A DNA stretch of 64,000 nt from Nemertoderma westbladi (GCA_032718475.1 JAUCBJ010008549.1:1-64000); one strand, 5' to 3'. Positions 1 through 12,339 are shown, counted from the first letter of the stretch. Notes: generated by a model from the sequence alone, not told the origin. Numbers and translations: made by a program.

Positions 1-787
1 GTCTTTTAATGAATTTAATAAATTGCCATTTTACGCGATTTATAACATTCCCAAAATTCCATTAATTAATCGATCAAGGGAGCGGAGATTTATATTATTA
101 TGCGTATGCGTGTACGAAAGTCTCCCAAACATAGTTAATAGCCGATAAAATTCGTAAAGTCATGTATAAACAGGACATTGACTATTAAAGAATTACTATT
201 AAATAACATCCCAGATCTGTATGCATTGGAATTACTCTAATTCTACCGCTAGCTTTGCATAATGTCACCATAGCAACAACCACGCTAGAATTAGAATTGA
301 GTTAAACGAACAATAGAAAGCTTGTCCCTTTGAATAGCATAGGGAATAAATAGCGCACTACTAGTATCCAAGGATACATACTAATACAGTGACATTCTGG
401 AAGGCATTGACTAACGGACAAATGGCCCGAATGTGTGTAATTTGTGACAAGTTGTGTGTGTGGTATTTGTGAGTTTATAGGTGAATGTTACTGCTAAGGT
501 GTGTTTACAGTAGCCAGTCGCAATCGTAAAGTAACCTAACTCTCCAAGGAATATCTGAAGTACATCTAAGCCTTTGGGACGGACAGTCGAGTGACTTGTG
601 CCGGTTGTCGTTGTCGTTGTGCGGCTACGTCGTTGGCGAAAGTACGGCGGCGTCGACACATCGGCGCTGAGGATCTCGTACTGTCCGGGGGTTGATTGGG
701 TAGGCAGCGACGCCCGCTCGCCTAAATATAAACTCATTATAATATGGATAAACTCATATATAGCAGATATGACGGAGTTGATAGAAG

Positions 788-1072
788 ATGGTCTTGGTAG
801 CGGGGAACGATATATTCTACTTTCAAACGTTTGTCGATAGCTTGATACGCGGTGATACTAGTCCAACTACTACGAAGGATGATGGTCGTTATATCGAACC
901 GCCAATGTCCCAAGAGCAGCTCACGCGTGAGTTGGACTATAAGAAATTCACCGCTCGATATACGCAGCGTAATGGTACGTATATGGGCTTCTTAACTACT
1001 GGTCATTCTATCAATTTACACAATACGGACTATGTCGACTATATATCCTGCCCAGCGGAGTCGGAACCATAA
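788..1072 (+). CDS. Unidentified open frame, about 94 codons
   Basis: From ATG at 788 the frame is open to TAA at 1072, with an apparently balanced composition (for example EQLTRELDYKKFTARYTQRN). It lies in a stretch (about 590-1080) less AT-rich than its surroundings, with a TATA-like AAATATAAA near 724. Two other ATG-started short frames overlap. I recognise no family. It could be a small gene, an exon or a transposon gag relic. Flanks 1-590 and 1075-1870 show nothing identifiable. Confidence 0.2.
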   Translation: MVLVAGNDIFYFQTFVDSLIRGDTSPTTTKDDGRYIEPPMSQEQLTRELDYKKFTARYTQRNGTYMGFLTTGHSINLHNTDYVDYISCPAESEP

Positions 1073-1875
1073 GCTGAAATTCGAATGCGAAAATTCTATT
1101 CGAAATCGGCTCGAAAGAAAAGACATTAAAGAAACAAATAAACGCGGTAACTCCAACATATATTTGGAATTCTTGATAGAAGCATTGTAACAACAAATAA
1201 ATATCATCCGCGTTTCCCCTACCAGACGTGCGTCTTTGGTATTATTACGGTAAATGCCCTAGACCCAGCCAATAAACGGAAAGACATAAACATCCACGGA
1301 AACGTCGTGTTAAACACAGTTGTGTTCATTATATTTACTGGAGTTTCGAGCGAAACTTGTTTGACGTATCACCTATGCTCACTCGGCTCTAACGATCCTA
1401 GAGTAAACCTACGATCAGAGTCCCGGAATACTCGGTCAAACCTCCTCATTCCTTAGTTGGACCTCAGACCTGCGATCCTGGTGGTGTCGCGGATCCTCGC
1501 GGACGGTATTCACTGTTCAAGATCTAGTGCTACCCTAACAATTAATCGGTAACACTCCGACAGTGATTTCTAGCTAGCCGCCCATCTTACCTAGCTGGAT
1601 TATGACGCAGACACCTAATATCACTATCCAACCGTATGGTTGTCCCCGTTTAACGCGATACAACCCCTCATCAAGGTGAAGGAGAGCGTTGTACGAAACG
1701 AGTTAAACGCTATTCGATAAAGATCAAAAAAGAAACCTGCGTTTGTTCAGATAAACGTAAGTTATAACAGTAAGTCCAATCGATAAACGAATTGGCTTTA
1801 TCTCAATTCAATTGGGAAATCCAGAATCTCTAAGAAGTTATCGAACTTGGACGATCCTATTCTCTGCGAGAGTTT

Positions 1876-2151
1876 GTGGATGAACGTATCCAGCTACGAG
1901 CGGAGGAAAATCTGCTCGAGGAGAAGCATATCGAAACGGCAGATACCTCGACCACAATCCTACACCTTCTGATGCAATTATATTGCACCCTTCGCCTAGG
2001 AGCTACAGCCCTCCTCGTAAAGTGGCTCGCCCCAAAGAGAAAAGGACTCTTGCTAGCCTCAAGAAACTGCGTAAACGCCGTCCGCGCAAGAAAGACTAAC
2101 TGTTTAGAGTATTTTTATATTTTAGAAACTGTGATTTTGTATATTTTATAG
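1876..2151 (+). other. Unidentified open frame, about 91 codons
   Basis: Open from ATG 1876; the first 70 codons are polar to basic (DERIQLRAEENLLEEKH, later KWLAPKRKG) and the end is hydrophobic and AT-rich. No family is recognised and no splice evidence is clear. Possibly the end of a relic transposon ORF. Confidence 0.12.
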
Positions 2152-2159
2152 ACTTAAAT

Positions 2160-3600
2160 CCCATTTTCTGGGAGCGGTGTAAAAGCTTTTGTGGGCTAAC
2201 TGATTCGTTTGCCTTGTTGGCCAGTTCCCCCCCAGTCGCTAAGAATACTCTCAAAGTGATCTACAGCTAAAAATAGTGCAAGTTACCAGCTTATTGGCTG
2301 ATTTGCTGTACGCAGGCATCTGGGCTCTGTTTAATCGGCCAACAAGCCTAGGGAGGTTGCGTCATAGCCTTGTTTTTGTATCTCCCAATAGAATTTGAGT
2401 TAGCCTTGATTTTGACCTATCACAGAGCTACTGAACTGAAAATTTCCTATCTCACTGCTCTTTCTCTGTGTTGAACGGGAGCTTCGTGGAATAAGGGAGT
2501 TGGTATCCTCGTATAGAGCAGTAGTCACGAGTTTTTCAAAGCCACGAAAGAACGGCTTTTTAGTGTTTTGTGCTTTCTGCTTTTTAGCTCAACACTAGTA
2601 GGTTTAATCATAAGGACATATATCCTTTAACAAACAAACTGCTGACCAAACGCACCTGATGACTGACTGATTGTCTTAACTCAAAACAAACTGGCACGAT
2701 TGATCTGTCAATACTGTGTACTGCTATTTGTTGTCGGTTATTCATTATATTTGTTGATGAATTATTATATTGGAATAACGAGAAATAACCCCGACACCCA
2801 ATATTCTTGATATACCGAAGGTAAGAGAGAAAGGTTACCAATAACGATTGTGACTTATGTTAAAGTGGTTTGAAGTGAATCTAATGTTATTTGATAGACC
2901 CTACATGAGTCAGCCTGTGTTCCTTTTATATGTGACTAAAATCAGTAAAGATTGGCAGATTAGTGTGCAGTATTGTGCAGCATTGTGTGCGAGTGAGTCT
3001 GTTAAAGAAGCAATTCCTAAAGAATGCGCCATATATGTGAATTATAATTAAGCCATATCGTTGTGAGTAGTTTAAGTCATAACTCTGTTTATATAGATAA
3101 AGCGCCACGTCCTAAAGGAACTGTTAATATTCCCGAAGGTAAATAATATTGTCAGAGATTATATAATACTGTCAGTCGAATAATACATTAGGCTTACATA
3201 GCAATAAAATTAAACCGTCGAACCCAATCTCCCGGGAATATCCAGCGGGTGAATGGTCGCGCACGGATTGGTTTCGACTAGTGTAGTGAATCAAATACTT
3301 GTCATAGGCTAAAAAGCGATTTAATATCTAGAAGACATCTTAATTTGGCGGGTTAAACTGCCAAAGGTCTGAAAGCGCGAACAGCCTAAAATTAATGCAA
3401 AAATTTTTTAAAAAAATTTTGAAAATATTTTTTGAAAAAAATTCTGGAAAAAATTTTGTGGGGTCATTTTAGAAATTTGTTTGTAATTTATCTGTATCGT
3501 ATCTTTGAGTCGGGTTTGTTGGGAAAACCGAGATTTCGTGACTTTTCCTAAAATTTTATGGGCTATCCAATAGAATAAATGCCTTTTATATGGCTATGTT
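2160..3600. other. Intergenic sequence, nothing identified
   Basis: Only short AT-rich frames. A low-complexity A/T block lies at 3385-3470 (alternating poly-A and poly-T runs). No RNA gene, repeat array or conserved protein was recognised. Confidence 0.4.
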
Positions 3601-4414
3601 AGTTTTCGTGCTGTTGTCCCTTTCTAGCAACCATATCCAGTATTTTTCGTGCTAAAATTTTCAAAAGTTATGATCACGATTATAGAACTCAAATATAAGA
3701 TTCGAGAAAATTTTTGGTAATTTTGAATGTGCCCTGTTGGGCACGAAAAAAAACAAGTAGTGCAAATATGTAAAGAAAATTCACCGCAAAATCAAATTGA
3801 TTTTTATGACCAATATACGTTCTTTAGGATGCTGATCACGAATAAAACATGGTAATATATCGTACATTGTTGATTAGGGCGATTTTGGATATGTGTCAAT
3901 GTGCGGCACGAAAAATACAAGTAGCACAAATTTGATAATCAAAAAGCATTAACCTGATTTTTAGACGTTATGGGTTTTCTGGAACGATGATCACGAATAT
4001 GACACTCAAATAGTATCAGTAGTATCCAACGAAATTCGATTTTAGCAGTTTGTTATTTTTTTCTACTTATTTTTCGTCCAACCAGACAAGCGCCAAAAAT
4101 AGTAGTTGCTTTACCACGAATGATTTTTAACGAGTTGTATCGTGATCAGCGACCTTGAAATACAGTATAGCTTCAGAATTACCAAACCAAAGGCAAAATG
4201 TAACAGCTTATGATATTGTGCTACTTGTACTTTTCGTTCTGGGGCACCAGAATGGCACCAAAATAGGGTTTGCATTACCAGAAATATTTATACATAACTA
4301 GTGTAATCGTGATCAGCGACATCGAAATCCCCCATACGTTCAGAATTATAAAACCAAACACAATATTTCTTAGTTTGACATTTGTTTACATGTACTTCTT
4401 CATACTTCTTCTCA

Positions 4415-5483
4415 TACGCCAACCAAAAGCGCAAAGACAGAGTTGGTGTTGGACCACTAATTGTGAATGGCGAATTAGTCTCAGACAATAAAGGAATGTG
4501 TGAGGCACTACAGAATCAATATGTCTCTATGTTTTCGACTCCAGTGGCGGATCCAGTTGTTCCAGACCCGATACTCGTTACATCATCAACCACGGATAAA
4601 TAAGATCCAAGAAGACCTTGCCACGATATACGACTGGGCCGATAACAATGGCATGGAACTGCATGGTGATAAATTCGAGTGCATGCGCTATACACCAACA
4701 CAGAACCCCAGCCTGGACCGGGGTGTAAACTATACGTTTATAAACAGAGACACTGGGTTAATGAAACTATAATAGTCAAGGAAGATGTAAAGGACCTTGG
4801 AATCAACATGAGCCATACTGGCAATTTCAAGATCCACATTGAAAGCACATGTCGAGACGCTAAGCAACTATGTGGCTGGATTCTACGTGTTTTCACAATA
4901 CGCGACCCACTAACAATGAAAACACTGTTCACATCTTTAGTACGATCTAAACTCGAGTACTGTTGTCAGCTGTGGCATCCGAACAATAACATACACGAGA
5001 CTCAAAGAATAGAAGAAGTACAACGATCGTTCACGAGGAGAATCCAAGGAATGAACGAGCTTAACTACTGGGAACGCCTTAAGCAATTAAAGTTACTGTA
5101 AACTCGCTGGAACGGCGCAGGGAACGCTACATCGTCATTTACATATGGAAGATATTGGAAAACCTCGTTCCCAATTTATCAAACAAACCAATCACCCTGA
5201 AATCTAGTTTGCGGCGGGGTAGAAACTGCCAGATTCCAACCTTACTACGAAATTACAGATCAAACGTCCACAATCTGCACGAGAATAACTTGGTGGTGAC
5301 TGGACCGCAACTTTTAAACTCCTTGCCAAAGGAAATACGAGACCTGACTGGCTGCAGTCTGGAAATATTTAAACTAAAATTAGATACATATCTGAGCGAC
5401 ATTCCAGACCAACCGGGCTGCCGGGGTTACACAGCCTGCATGAGCGTCCAGTCGAACTCTCTTTTAAGATTGAATTGTAATTA
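4415..5483 (+). mobile_element. Non-LTR retrotransposon fragment (CR1/Jockey-like), core RT deleted
   Basis: Frames read, in order: a pre-RT linker (VGVGPLIVNGELVSDNKGMC), then directly the late RT/thumb region (QEDLATIYDWADNNGMELHG, VKDLGINMSHTG, SLVRSKLEYCCQLWHP), then NSLERRRERYIVIYIWKIL and SNSLLRLNCN before a stop. The palm motifs (FxDD) are missing, so an internal deletion joins the linker to the thumb near 4603. At least two frameshifts or stops separate the pieces. An AT-rich tail with TTTTA runs follows (about 5570-5605). Dead copy. Confidence 0.8.
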
Positions 5484-6104
5484 AAACAATTTCAATCAAC
5501 CTTGTTTTTTATCCGATATTTCTTTTTAAACAGAATTACAATCAATCAAATTAACATTTTTAAAGTATAATATGTATTTTATTTTATTGTATTGTATATT
5601 TTATTTGGTGCGCTCGTCGAGCTCGTCGAGGGTCGCTCGCTCGTCGAAAAAATAGCACCAAAAATGATTGTTGCATTGCCAGAAAATATTTTAAACAAGT
5701 TTTATCGTGATCGGCGAACTCGTAAATCCTTATACCATCATAATTGTAATTTTTGAATCTAAAAAAAATAAGTTGGTTAGACAATACAATATTTTTGAGT
5801 GTCATATTCGTGATCAGCATCCCAGGATACCCCTAATGCCTTAAAATCAAGTTGATTTGGTAATAATTTTTATTATAAAATTTCTGCTACTTGAATTATC
5901 GTGCCGCACATTGACACAATATCCAAAGTGCCATAAGCGACAAGGTACAACATTTTTCAGTGTCATATTCATGATCAGCATCCCAAAAATATCTTATTGT
6001 CTTAAAGCAATTTGATTTTGAGGTGATTTTTCATTATCATATTTGCAGTAACTTACGATTGGTATACTGCATTGCATCTGTATTATACAGTATATATTAC
6101 ATAT

Positions 6105-6680
6105 ATATTAAGAATGCTGGGCCGGCTTGTCTACATAATTGCGCCTCCACAACTCCGTATCACCCATGACATTTGCTAGATAATCCACATCTTCATTCTT
6201 CAAGTGTCTTTTAAGATGAGTCTCAAGAAAGTTATGGGCTGTCCACCTTTCCACCATGCTTATTCACTCCATAAGGGCGCCAAAGCACAAGATTGCACTG
6301 GCTGGTCATCACGGCGAAAGCAATATCCTGCAAAGCGGAGGCGGTTCCGTTCAAGTGTCAAGCTAGAGGAGACTAATGGAATACCTCCAAAGTTTATATA
6401 GTCTGATTTGAGATGTGTGCATTGTACTTGACCCGCACAATGAATCCTGCGCAGCATTCTTGTATAAGTGCCATCCAGAGATTTGTTATCCTCTGCAGTT
6501 AGTGCCTATCATGGACTCATGTAGAGCAATACTGGAACTACTTTCCATAAATAATCGAACCTTAAGGTTCCGTTTTATTTTATGGGACTACCAAATCCTG
6601 GACAGACTATCTAACGCTGCCCATGCCTTCCCCTTACGTATCCGAAGGTGTTCACCTGGCTTTCTGATCCATGCAGTTCT
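6105..6680 (-). mobile_element. RTE-like non-LTR retrotransposon, 3' fragment (family B)
   Basis: Minus-strand remains of the conserved C-terminal region: GHCFRR, NKHGG and MLRRVHC equivalents are recognisable by alignment with the better copies at 18741-20400 and 7557-7967. Its 3' tail contains a TA-rich insertion (6085-6110). It interrupts the right arm of the surrounding inverted repeat. Confidence 0.75.
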
Positions 6681-6729
6681 TGCTTTTTTCGTGCCCCAGG
6701 GGGCACATTCTAAATTACAAAAAGGTTTG

Positions 6730-7505
6730 ACTCTTGCCGTCACTGTCAATAACAGAACTGTGGTCGTTTAAGTGAATCCGATCAGAGCGTACATGACCTT
6801 GTTGTTCTCTGACAGCCGCCGGCTAGTGAGAGGAAAGGTGGTGGTCAGCCATTGGGTGAATTGGAATGATATATTATGTAATTTGAGACACACATAAGCT
6901 GCAAAAAAGTTAAAACTCTTGGTGCGTTTGTTTGCTTATTTGTTACCTTCTACAAATTATGTGTGATACCTTACTTCAATCAGATTAAATCAAATATGTG
7001 CAAAAACTTAACTCAGAACATTGTTTAATTTATGGTATTTAATGTGTTTGTTTTATATTTGCTTTGGATTTGTGATACACATAATCTTCGAAAGTAAATA
7101 GCAAAATTATCGGGGTAGAGTGTTTGTTTATACTGTAGGCCCTATATAATTTCAGCGGAATTAGTATGTTGGTACCGTACTTCAGACACACTAACAAAAT
7201 ATTATCAAACTCGTTTAGCGACACCGGATGTCTATAAAGACCTCCGCGATGCAATAAGTTCCTGCATATATTGTTATTCAAATATTTCTGTTATTAAAAA
7301 TACTTTCTTTCGGGTTCGCCGGAATCACCTCTATCAACTCGTAACTCAGAAAAAAAACGGGATAAAATGAAAAGTTTTTCTCCATTTTATTCCAAGGTAA
7401 GTTTGTAGCAACAGTTTGGAATCTAAGTAGGCCTACATCAATAGATCATACATTATGTCAGTCGTAAAATATAACTATAACTTTCGGCGCAATCAATATT
7501 AACTT
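6730..7505. other. Intergenic sequence, nothing identified
   Basis: AT-rich DNA with no convincing frames or repeats. Confidence 0.4.
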
Positions 7506-7508
7506 TGA

Positions 7509-7556
7509 TATTGGGTCGAAGGTCCGAATGAGACGAAGGTCCGAATGGGACGAAGG
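7509..7556. repeat. Three units of the 17-bp minisatellite in inverted orientation
   Basis: GAAGGTCCGAATGGGAC and two near-identical units. This is the reverse complement of the long array starting near 8500. It abuts the 5'-truncation point of a retroelement fragment. Confidence 0.8.
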
Positions 7557-7967
7557 AATGCTGGGCTCTAACTGCTGAGGACACCAAATCTCTGGATGGC
7601 ACATTCACAAGAATGCTACGCCGGGTTCATTGTGTCAAGTACAATGCACACATCTCCAACCAGACACTATATAACATTGGAGGTGTCTCATTGGTTCCCC
7701 CAAGCTTGACACTAGAACAAAATCGCCTCCGCTTTGCAGGACATTGCTTTCGGCGTGAGGACGAGCCAGTGCATAATCTTGTACTTTGCCAGCCTCATGG
7801 AGTGAATAAGCATGGTGGACAGCCCATGACTTTCTTGAGACGCATCTTAAAGGACACTGGCCTTGAAGATGTGTATGATCTAGTAAATGTCATGGGTGAT
7901 AGGGAGTTGTGGCGGCGCAATTCGGCACAGCATTCTTAAAAATGCAGCTGCAACGCAGCATGCCGAT
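7557..7967 (+). mobile_element. RTE-like non-LTR retrotransposon, 3' fragment (family B)
   Basis: Open from about 7613 with MLRRVHCVKYNAHISNQTLY, LRFAGHCFRRED and GVNKHGGQPMTFLRRILKD, identical in order to the end of the longer copy at 18741-20400. It is 5' truncated inside the C-terminal region and ends in the family 3' tail with CTAGTAG near 7965. Confidence 0.85.
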
Positions 7968-7969
7968 TC

Positions 7970-8490
7970 TAGTAGCGAGATTCTATGTTTAAATCGATTT
8001 TTCACCGTACTTTATCCAGTTAAACAGTTATCTAAAACCGTCAAATATTTAACTTATTCTATCTTAATGACGTTGGTAATAAATTTAGGGAGTAGGCCCC
8101 GGGTAGGAATTTCTTCCAAAAATCCCGGTAACCAGTATTGTTATATGAAAATGTCTCCACTCAATGAAGAAATGTTTCCAATAATTAATATACCTAACCT
8201 TAATACGAACGTTATTATAATACGCCTATTTATATGCGAATATACAGTAGGATAAGCTTCTACATCTACATATTTATTTAACCCTATTAGTAGCCTACCG
8301 CCTACCGGGCTATATAATTTTGTACAAATACAAATACCGGAGGTCAATTTTTACTCACTTATACGACGATGCTATAAAATCACATTTTCATGTTTTCTGG
8401 GGCGCTGATCTTCCCCTGGCTCAACAAATCAGTAACAAATTTGTATGTCACAATTCACCCCCCCTTCGCCACGTAAATATTATCTTAGCA
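7970..8490. other. Intergenic sequence, nothing identified
   Basis: AT-rich, short frames only. Confidence 0.4.
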
Positions 8491-8499
8491 TCATTCTTT

Positions 8500-10195
8500 G
8501 CCGGACCTTCGTCTTGGTGATTCGGACCTCCGTCTCATTCAGACCTCCGTCCCATTCGGACCTTCGTCCTGTTGTTTCGGAGTTTCGTCTTGGTGTTTCG
8601 GACCTTCGTCTTGGTGATTCGGACCTCCGTCCCATTCGGACCTTCGTCCCATTCGGACCTCCGTCTCATTCAGACCTTCGTCCTGTTGTTTCGGACTTTC
8701 GTCTTGGTGTTTCGGACCTTTGTCTTGGTGTTTCGGACCTCCGTCCCATTCGCACCTCCGTCCCATTCGCACCTCCGTCCCATTCGCACCTCCGTCCCAT
8801 TCAAACCTCCGTCCCATTCGGACCTCCGTCCCATTCGGACCTACGTCCCATTCGCACCTCCGTCCCATTCGCACCTCCGTCCCATTCAGACCTCCGTCCC
8901 ATTCGCACCTCCGTCCCATTCGCACCTCCGTCCCATTCGCACCTCCGTCCCATTCAGACCTCCGTCCCATTCGGACCTCCGTCCCATTCGGACCTCCGTC
9001 CCATTCGCACCTCCGTCCCATTCGGACCTCCGTCCCATTCGGACCTCCGTCCCATTCGGACCTCCGTCCCATTCGCACCTCCGTCCCATTCGGACCTCCG
9101 TCCCATTCGGACCTCCGTCCCATTCGGACCTCCGTCCCATTCGCACCTCCGTCCCATTCGGACCTCCGTCCCATTCGGACCTCCGTCCCATTCGCACCTC
9201 CGTCCCATTCGCACCTCCGTCCCATTCGCACCTCCGTCCCATTCGCACCTCCGTCCCATTCGCACCTCCGTCCCATTCGCACCTCCGTCCCATTCAGACC
9301 TCCGTCCCATTCGGACCTCCGTCCCATTCGCACCTCCGTCCCATTCGGACCTCCGTCCCATTCGGACCTCCGTCCCATTCGGACCTCCGTCCCATTCGCA
9401 CCTCCGTCCCATTCGCACCTCCGTCCCATTCGCACCTCCGTCCCATTCGGACCTCCGTCCCATTCGGACCTCCGTCCCATTCGCACCTCCGTCCCATTCG
9501 CACCTCCGTCCCATTCGCACCTCCGTCCCATTCGCACCTCCGTCCCATTCGCACCTCCGTCCCATTCGCACCTCCGTCCCATTCAGACCTCCGTCCCATT
9601 CGGACCTCCGTCCCATTCGCACCTCCGTCCCATTCGGACCTCCGTCCCATTCGCACCTCCGTCCCATTCGCACCTCCGTCCCATTCGCACCTCCGTCCCA
9701 TTCGGACCTCCGTCCCATTCGGACCTCCGTCCCATTCGCACCTCCGTCCCATTCGCACCTCCGTCCCATTCGCACCTCCGTCCCATTCGCACCTCCGTCC
9801 CATTCGCACCTCCGTCCCATTCGCACCTCCGTCCCATTCAGACCTCCGTCCCATTCGGACCTCCGTCCCATTCGCACCTCCGTCCCATTCGCACCTCCGT
9901 CCCATTCGCACCTCCGTCCCATTCGCACCTCCGTCCCATTCGCACCTCCGTCCCATTCGGACCTCCGTCCCATTCGCACCTCCGTCCCATTCGGACCTCC
10001 GTCCCATTCGGACCTCCGTCCCATTCGGACCTCCGTCCCATTCGCACCTCCGTCCCATTCGCACCTCCGTCCCATTCGCACCTTCGTCCCATTCGCACCT
10101 CCGTCCCATTCGCACCTCCGTCCCATTCGCACCTCCGTCCCATTCGCACCTCCGTCCCATTCGGACCTTCGTCCCATTCGGACCTTCGTCCTGGA
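8500..10195. repeat. 17-bp minisatellite, about 100 units
   Basis: Unit CACCTCCGTCCCATTCG. From about 8740 the units are near perfect and differ mainly in the first base after TTC and the next (cGcAcc, gGacc, aGacc types). Before 8740 the units are degenerate. Because 17 is not a multiple of 3 and the unit has no stop in any frame, all six frames are open for 300-600 codons; these are not genes. Unit types form a higher-order pattern of 17 and then 15 units between A-type markers at about 9296, 9590 and 9840. Confidence 0.97.
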
Positions 10196-10482
10196 ACTTC
10201 CCGGTCCAGGCAAAATCCACATAAATATCAGGCTGATTATCTTCAATAAAATATACGATCGGTAACAATCATATTTAATTGATTTTCGCTAATGGTTTTG
10301 TTTCTAATGTCGAGTCTAGATTCCGATCTGGGTTTTATTCCAATAAGCAAATCACTCCAATTTTTAATACCGCTAGAAACAGCTTATATTTATTAAAAAA
10401 CTTTAAAAATTATTTATTAACAATTTATTTATCATTTACATTTCCTATATAGAGGTATTAAATTACTGTAACATTTTTTTAG

Positions 10483-10830
10483 ATTGTTATCATCTGTTTG
10501 GTTGGCTGCGTCGTTGTTCAAACTACGAAGGTTGCGGAGGCTGGTTCAACAAGTTCAACCAACGCAACATCGACGACGACTACAACCACCACATCACCGA
10601 CGACGGTTACGGATGCTGAGACAACAAGTTCAACCAACGCACCCACCACACCAACGACGCCGGCTGGGACAACAGGCTCAGAAAACACGGATCCGACGGG
10701 GGCCAGTGACAAACCGCTTGAGACATCATCGGTGGAGGTCAGTGACGCATCAACCCAGGATGGAGTCGAGGTCCCGGTTGCAAGCTGCCTGGCACTCATA
10801 GCTGCCATGGTACTCGCCAAGTATATGTAG
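10483..10830 (+). CDS. Ser/Thr-rich, probably GPI-anchored surface protein, last exon
   Basis: Acceptor ATTTTTTTAG|ATTGTT opens a frame that starts hydrophobic (IVIICLVGCVVVQ, the rest of a signal peptide whose start would be on an upstream exon). It continues through about 75 residues dominated by Thr, Ser, Ala and Pro (for example NATSTTTTTTTSPTTVTDAE) and ends with a short hydrophobic C-terminus (VPVASCLALIAAMVLAKYM) before TAG. That layout (signal, mucin-like stalk, C-terminal hydrophobic peptide without a basic tail) suggests a GPI-anchored, O-glycosylated cell-surface protein. I do not recognise a named family. No first exon was found; it may lie beyond the 17-bp array to the left. A possible poly(A) signal AATAAA is near 11246. 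The TTG-initiated frame inside it is not a real start. Confidence 0.6.
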   Translation: MVIICLVGCVVVQTTKVAEAGSTSSTNATSTTTTTTTSPTTVTDAETTSSTNAPTTPTTPAGTTGSENTDPTGASDKPLETSSVEVSDASTQDGVEVPVASCLALIAAMVLAKYM

Positions 10831-10834
10831 AAAC

Positions 10835-12330
10835 CATCCCAGCATAACGTGAGAATGAAGGATTTGTGTGAAATGCATCGAGATTTATTTGTTGGAAGAA
10901 TTCACAAAAAAATTTACAAAAAAATTTTTTGAAATATTTAATTAGTAGTAGTTTCGGGATAGGCCCGGCCCTTTATTCTCCGAAATATATACAGTAATAT
11001 TACTAAAATTATTAATCAACTCCCAAATCACGTAATATGTAAGTTAATGGAAGGTAAATACTCGCCGAATCAGACTGTCGCCGAAATAGCGATTGCTAAT
11101 TTTTTACCTACATAATTAACATAATTTGTGCAATTATTATTTTTAATGCAAAGGCTCTTATAGTGTAGGAAGGTCATCAAGTGCCCAAAATTTAATTATT
11201 TATAAATACGAAGGCATTCTGAAACGACCTTATTACCAGAATTTTAATAAATGCTTATGTTCAAAAATTATTTGAAAAAAAAACATTTTTTTGCAACATT
11301 GTTGACACATTTTGCCAATTTTTTTAACCAAAATTTGACACTTTATGACCTATGATTCCTCTACCACAAGCAAAATAAAAAAAAATTGGTAACATGAGGT
11401 GTTAAGCATCACCCAATCATCGTTCATGACAAATTTCAAGAAAGAAATTTCAAGAAACTTCATTAGAAACTTTTGAAAAGCCTATGCATTTTGAAATTAA
11501 AAATTTTACATTCTTCAGAAAACACATTTAATATTTATCGTTTAACATTTAATTTATTGTTTCTATAATACAGTAATATAAAACTTCCACATTATTATAT
11601 ATTGCATATATAAGCTATTATAATTTAGTAATGTGTTGGTGGGGGGTGGGGGGGGGGCTGGTGGTGTTTGTTCCGTTGGGGAGAAGAGGGGCGGGGGGGG
11701 GGGGGGGGGGTATCGTATATTCGAGATAACTTTAATACTTTTTTAACTCAATACTTTATTATTTTTTCTATCATCTTTACACTATTCGAGATAAGGCTTG
11801 TTATATTTTATCACATTTGTTATTGGCCCACCAGGCTCACATCCAAACCAATTGTGTTTTGTTGTATGCAGAGCGAGAAAGGTAGATTATAGTGAGAGGC
11901 GAGAAGATAACTATAATTCGTTCATCGTGGATAGCAATTTATTTTTGAAATTTTTTGAAAAACTCGATTTTGACTTCTCACTTTTTATCTTGGATGGAAT
12001 ATTGGAATATTTTTCCAAATCAGGCGACCTTGAAAGCTGATGGATTATTGTTGTGAGGAAGTTAGTCGTACAGTTTGGATATAGAAGTTACCGCGAGTAG
12101 CAGAGCGAGTACAGTACAGTATGGTAGTAATGTATTGTAGACGTTTTCCTAAATAAGTTTTGTAAGGTACAGTAGTTGGTAAGTTATTAGTGGTGGAATT
12201 TCGTCGTAGGCCTACATCAGTAGTCCTACTTGGTGCTTGTAAAGTAAGTCCAGTAGAAGAATAGAGAGAGATTTATAAATAGGGTTAGATGACGATTGGT
12301 AGTGATTGTAAGTAATGCATCGGAGTAATT
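10835..12330. other. Non-coding, AT-rich, with a G-rich tract
   Basis: No gene seen. At 11639-11711 there is an interrupted G tract ending in a run of about 18 G, a potential G-quadruplex. Confidence 0.5.
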
Positions 12331-12339
12331 TATTAGTTT

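Larger units (their letters stand above)
3600..6725. repeat. Large imperfect inverted repeat built of about 160-bp units around TGATCA
   Basis: Units carrying GTGATCA-type cores recur near 3671, 3834, 3992, 4142, 4309, 5706, 5812 and 5972. Orientation flips around 4070, so the left arm (for example GCTGATCACGAAT at about 3832 and GCGGCACGAAAAATACAAG near 3903) reads as reverse complement in the right arm (ATTCGTGATCAGCAT at about 5808, CGTGCCGCACATTGACAC near 5901). The arm is broken by a retroelement fragment at 6105-6680 and resumes at TTTTTTCGTGCCCC (about 6686). A second fragment (4415-5600) lies between the arms. It looks like a foldback element or rearranged satellite; no transposase frame is seen. 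Confidence 0.6.

Noticed and set aside
598-840. 80-codon plus frame beginning PVVVVVVRLRRWRK
   Set aside because: Overlaps two other equally short frames; the start is a GTC/GTT repeat and nothing supports it as protein.
8445-10268. Very long open frames (up to 606 codons) on both strands
   Set aside because: They are produced by a stop-free 17-bp tandem unit; all six frames are open with equal quality.
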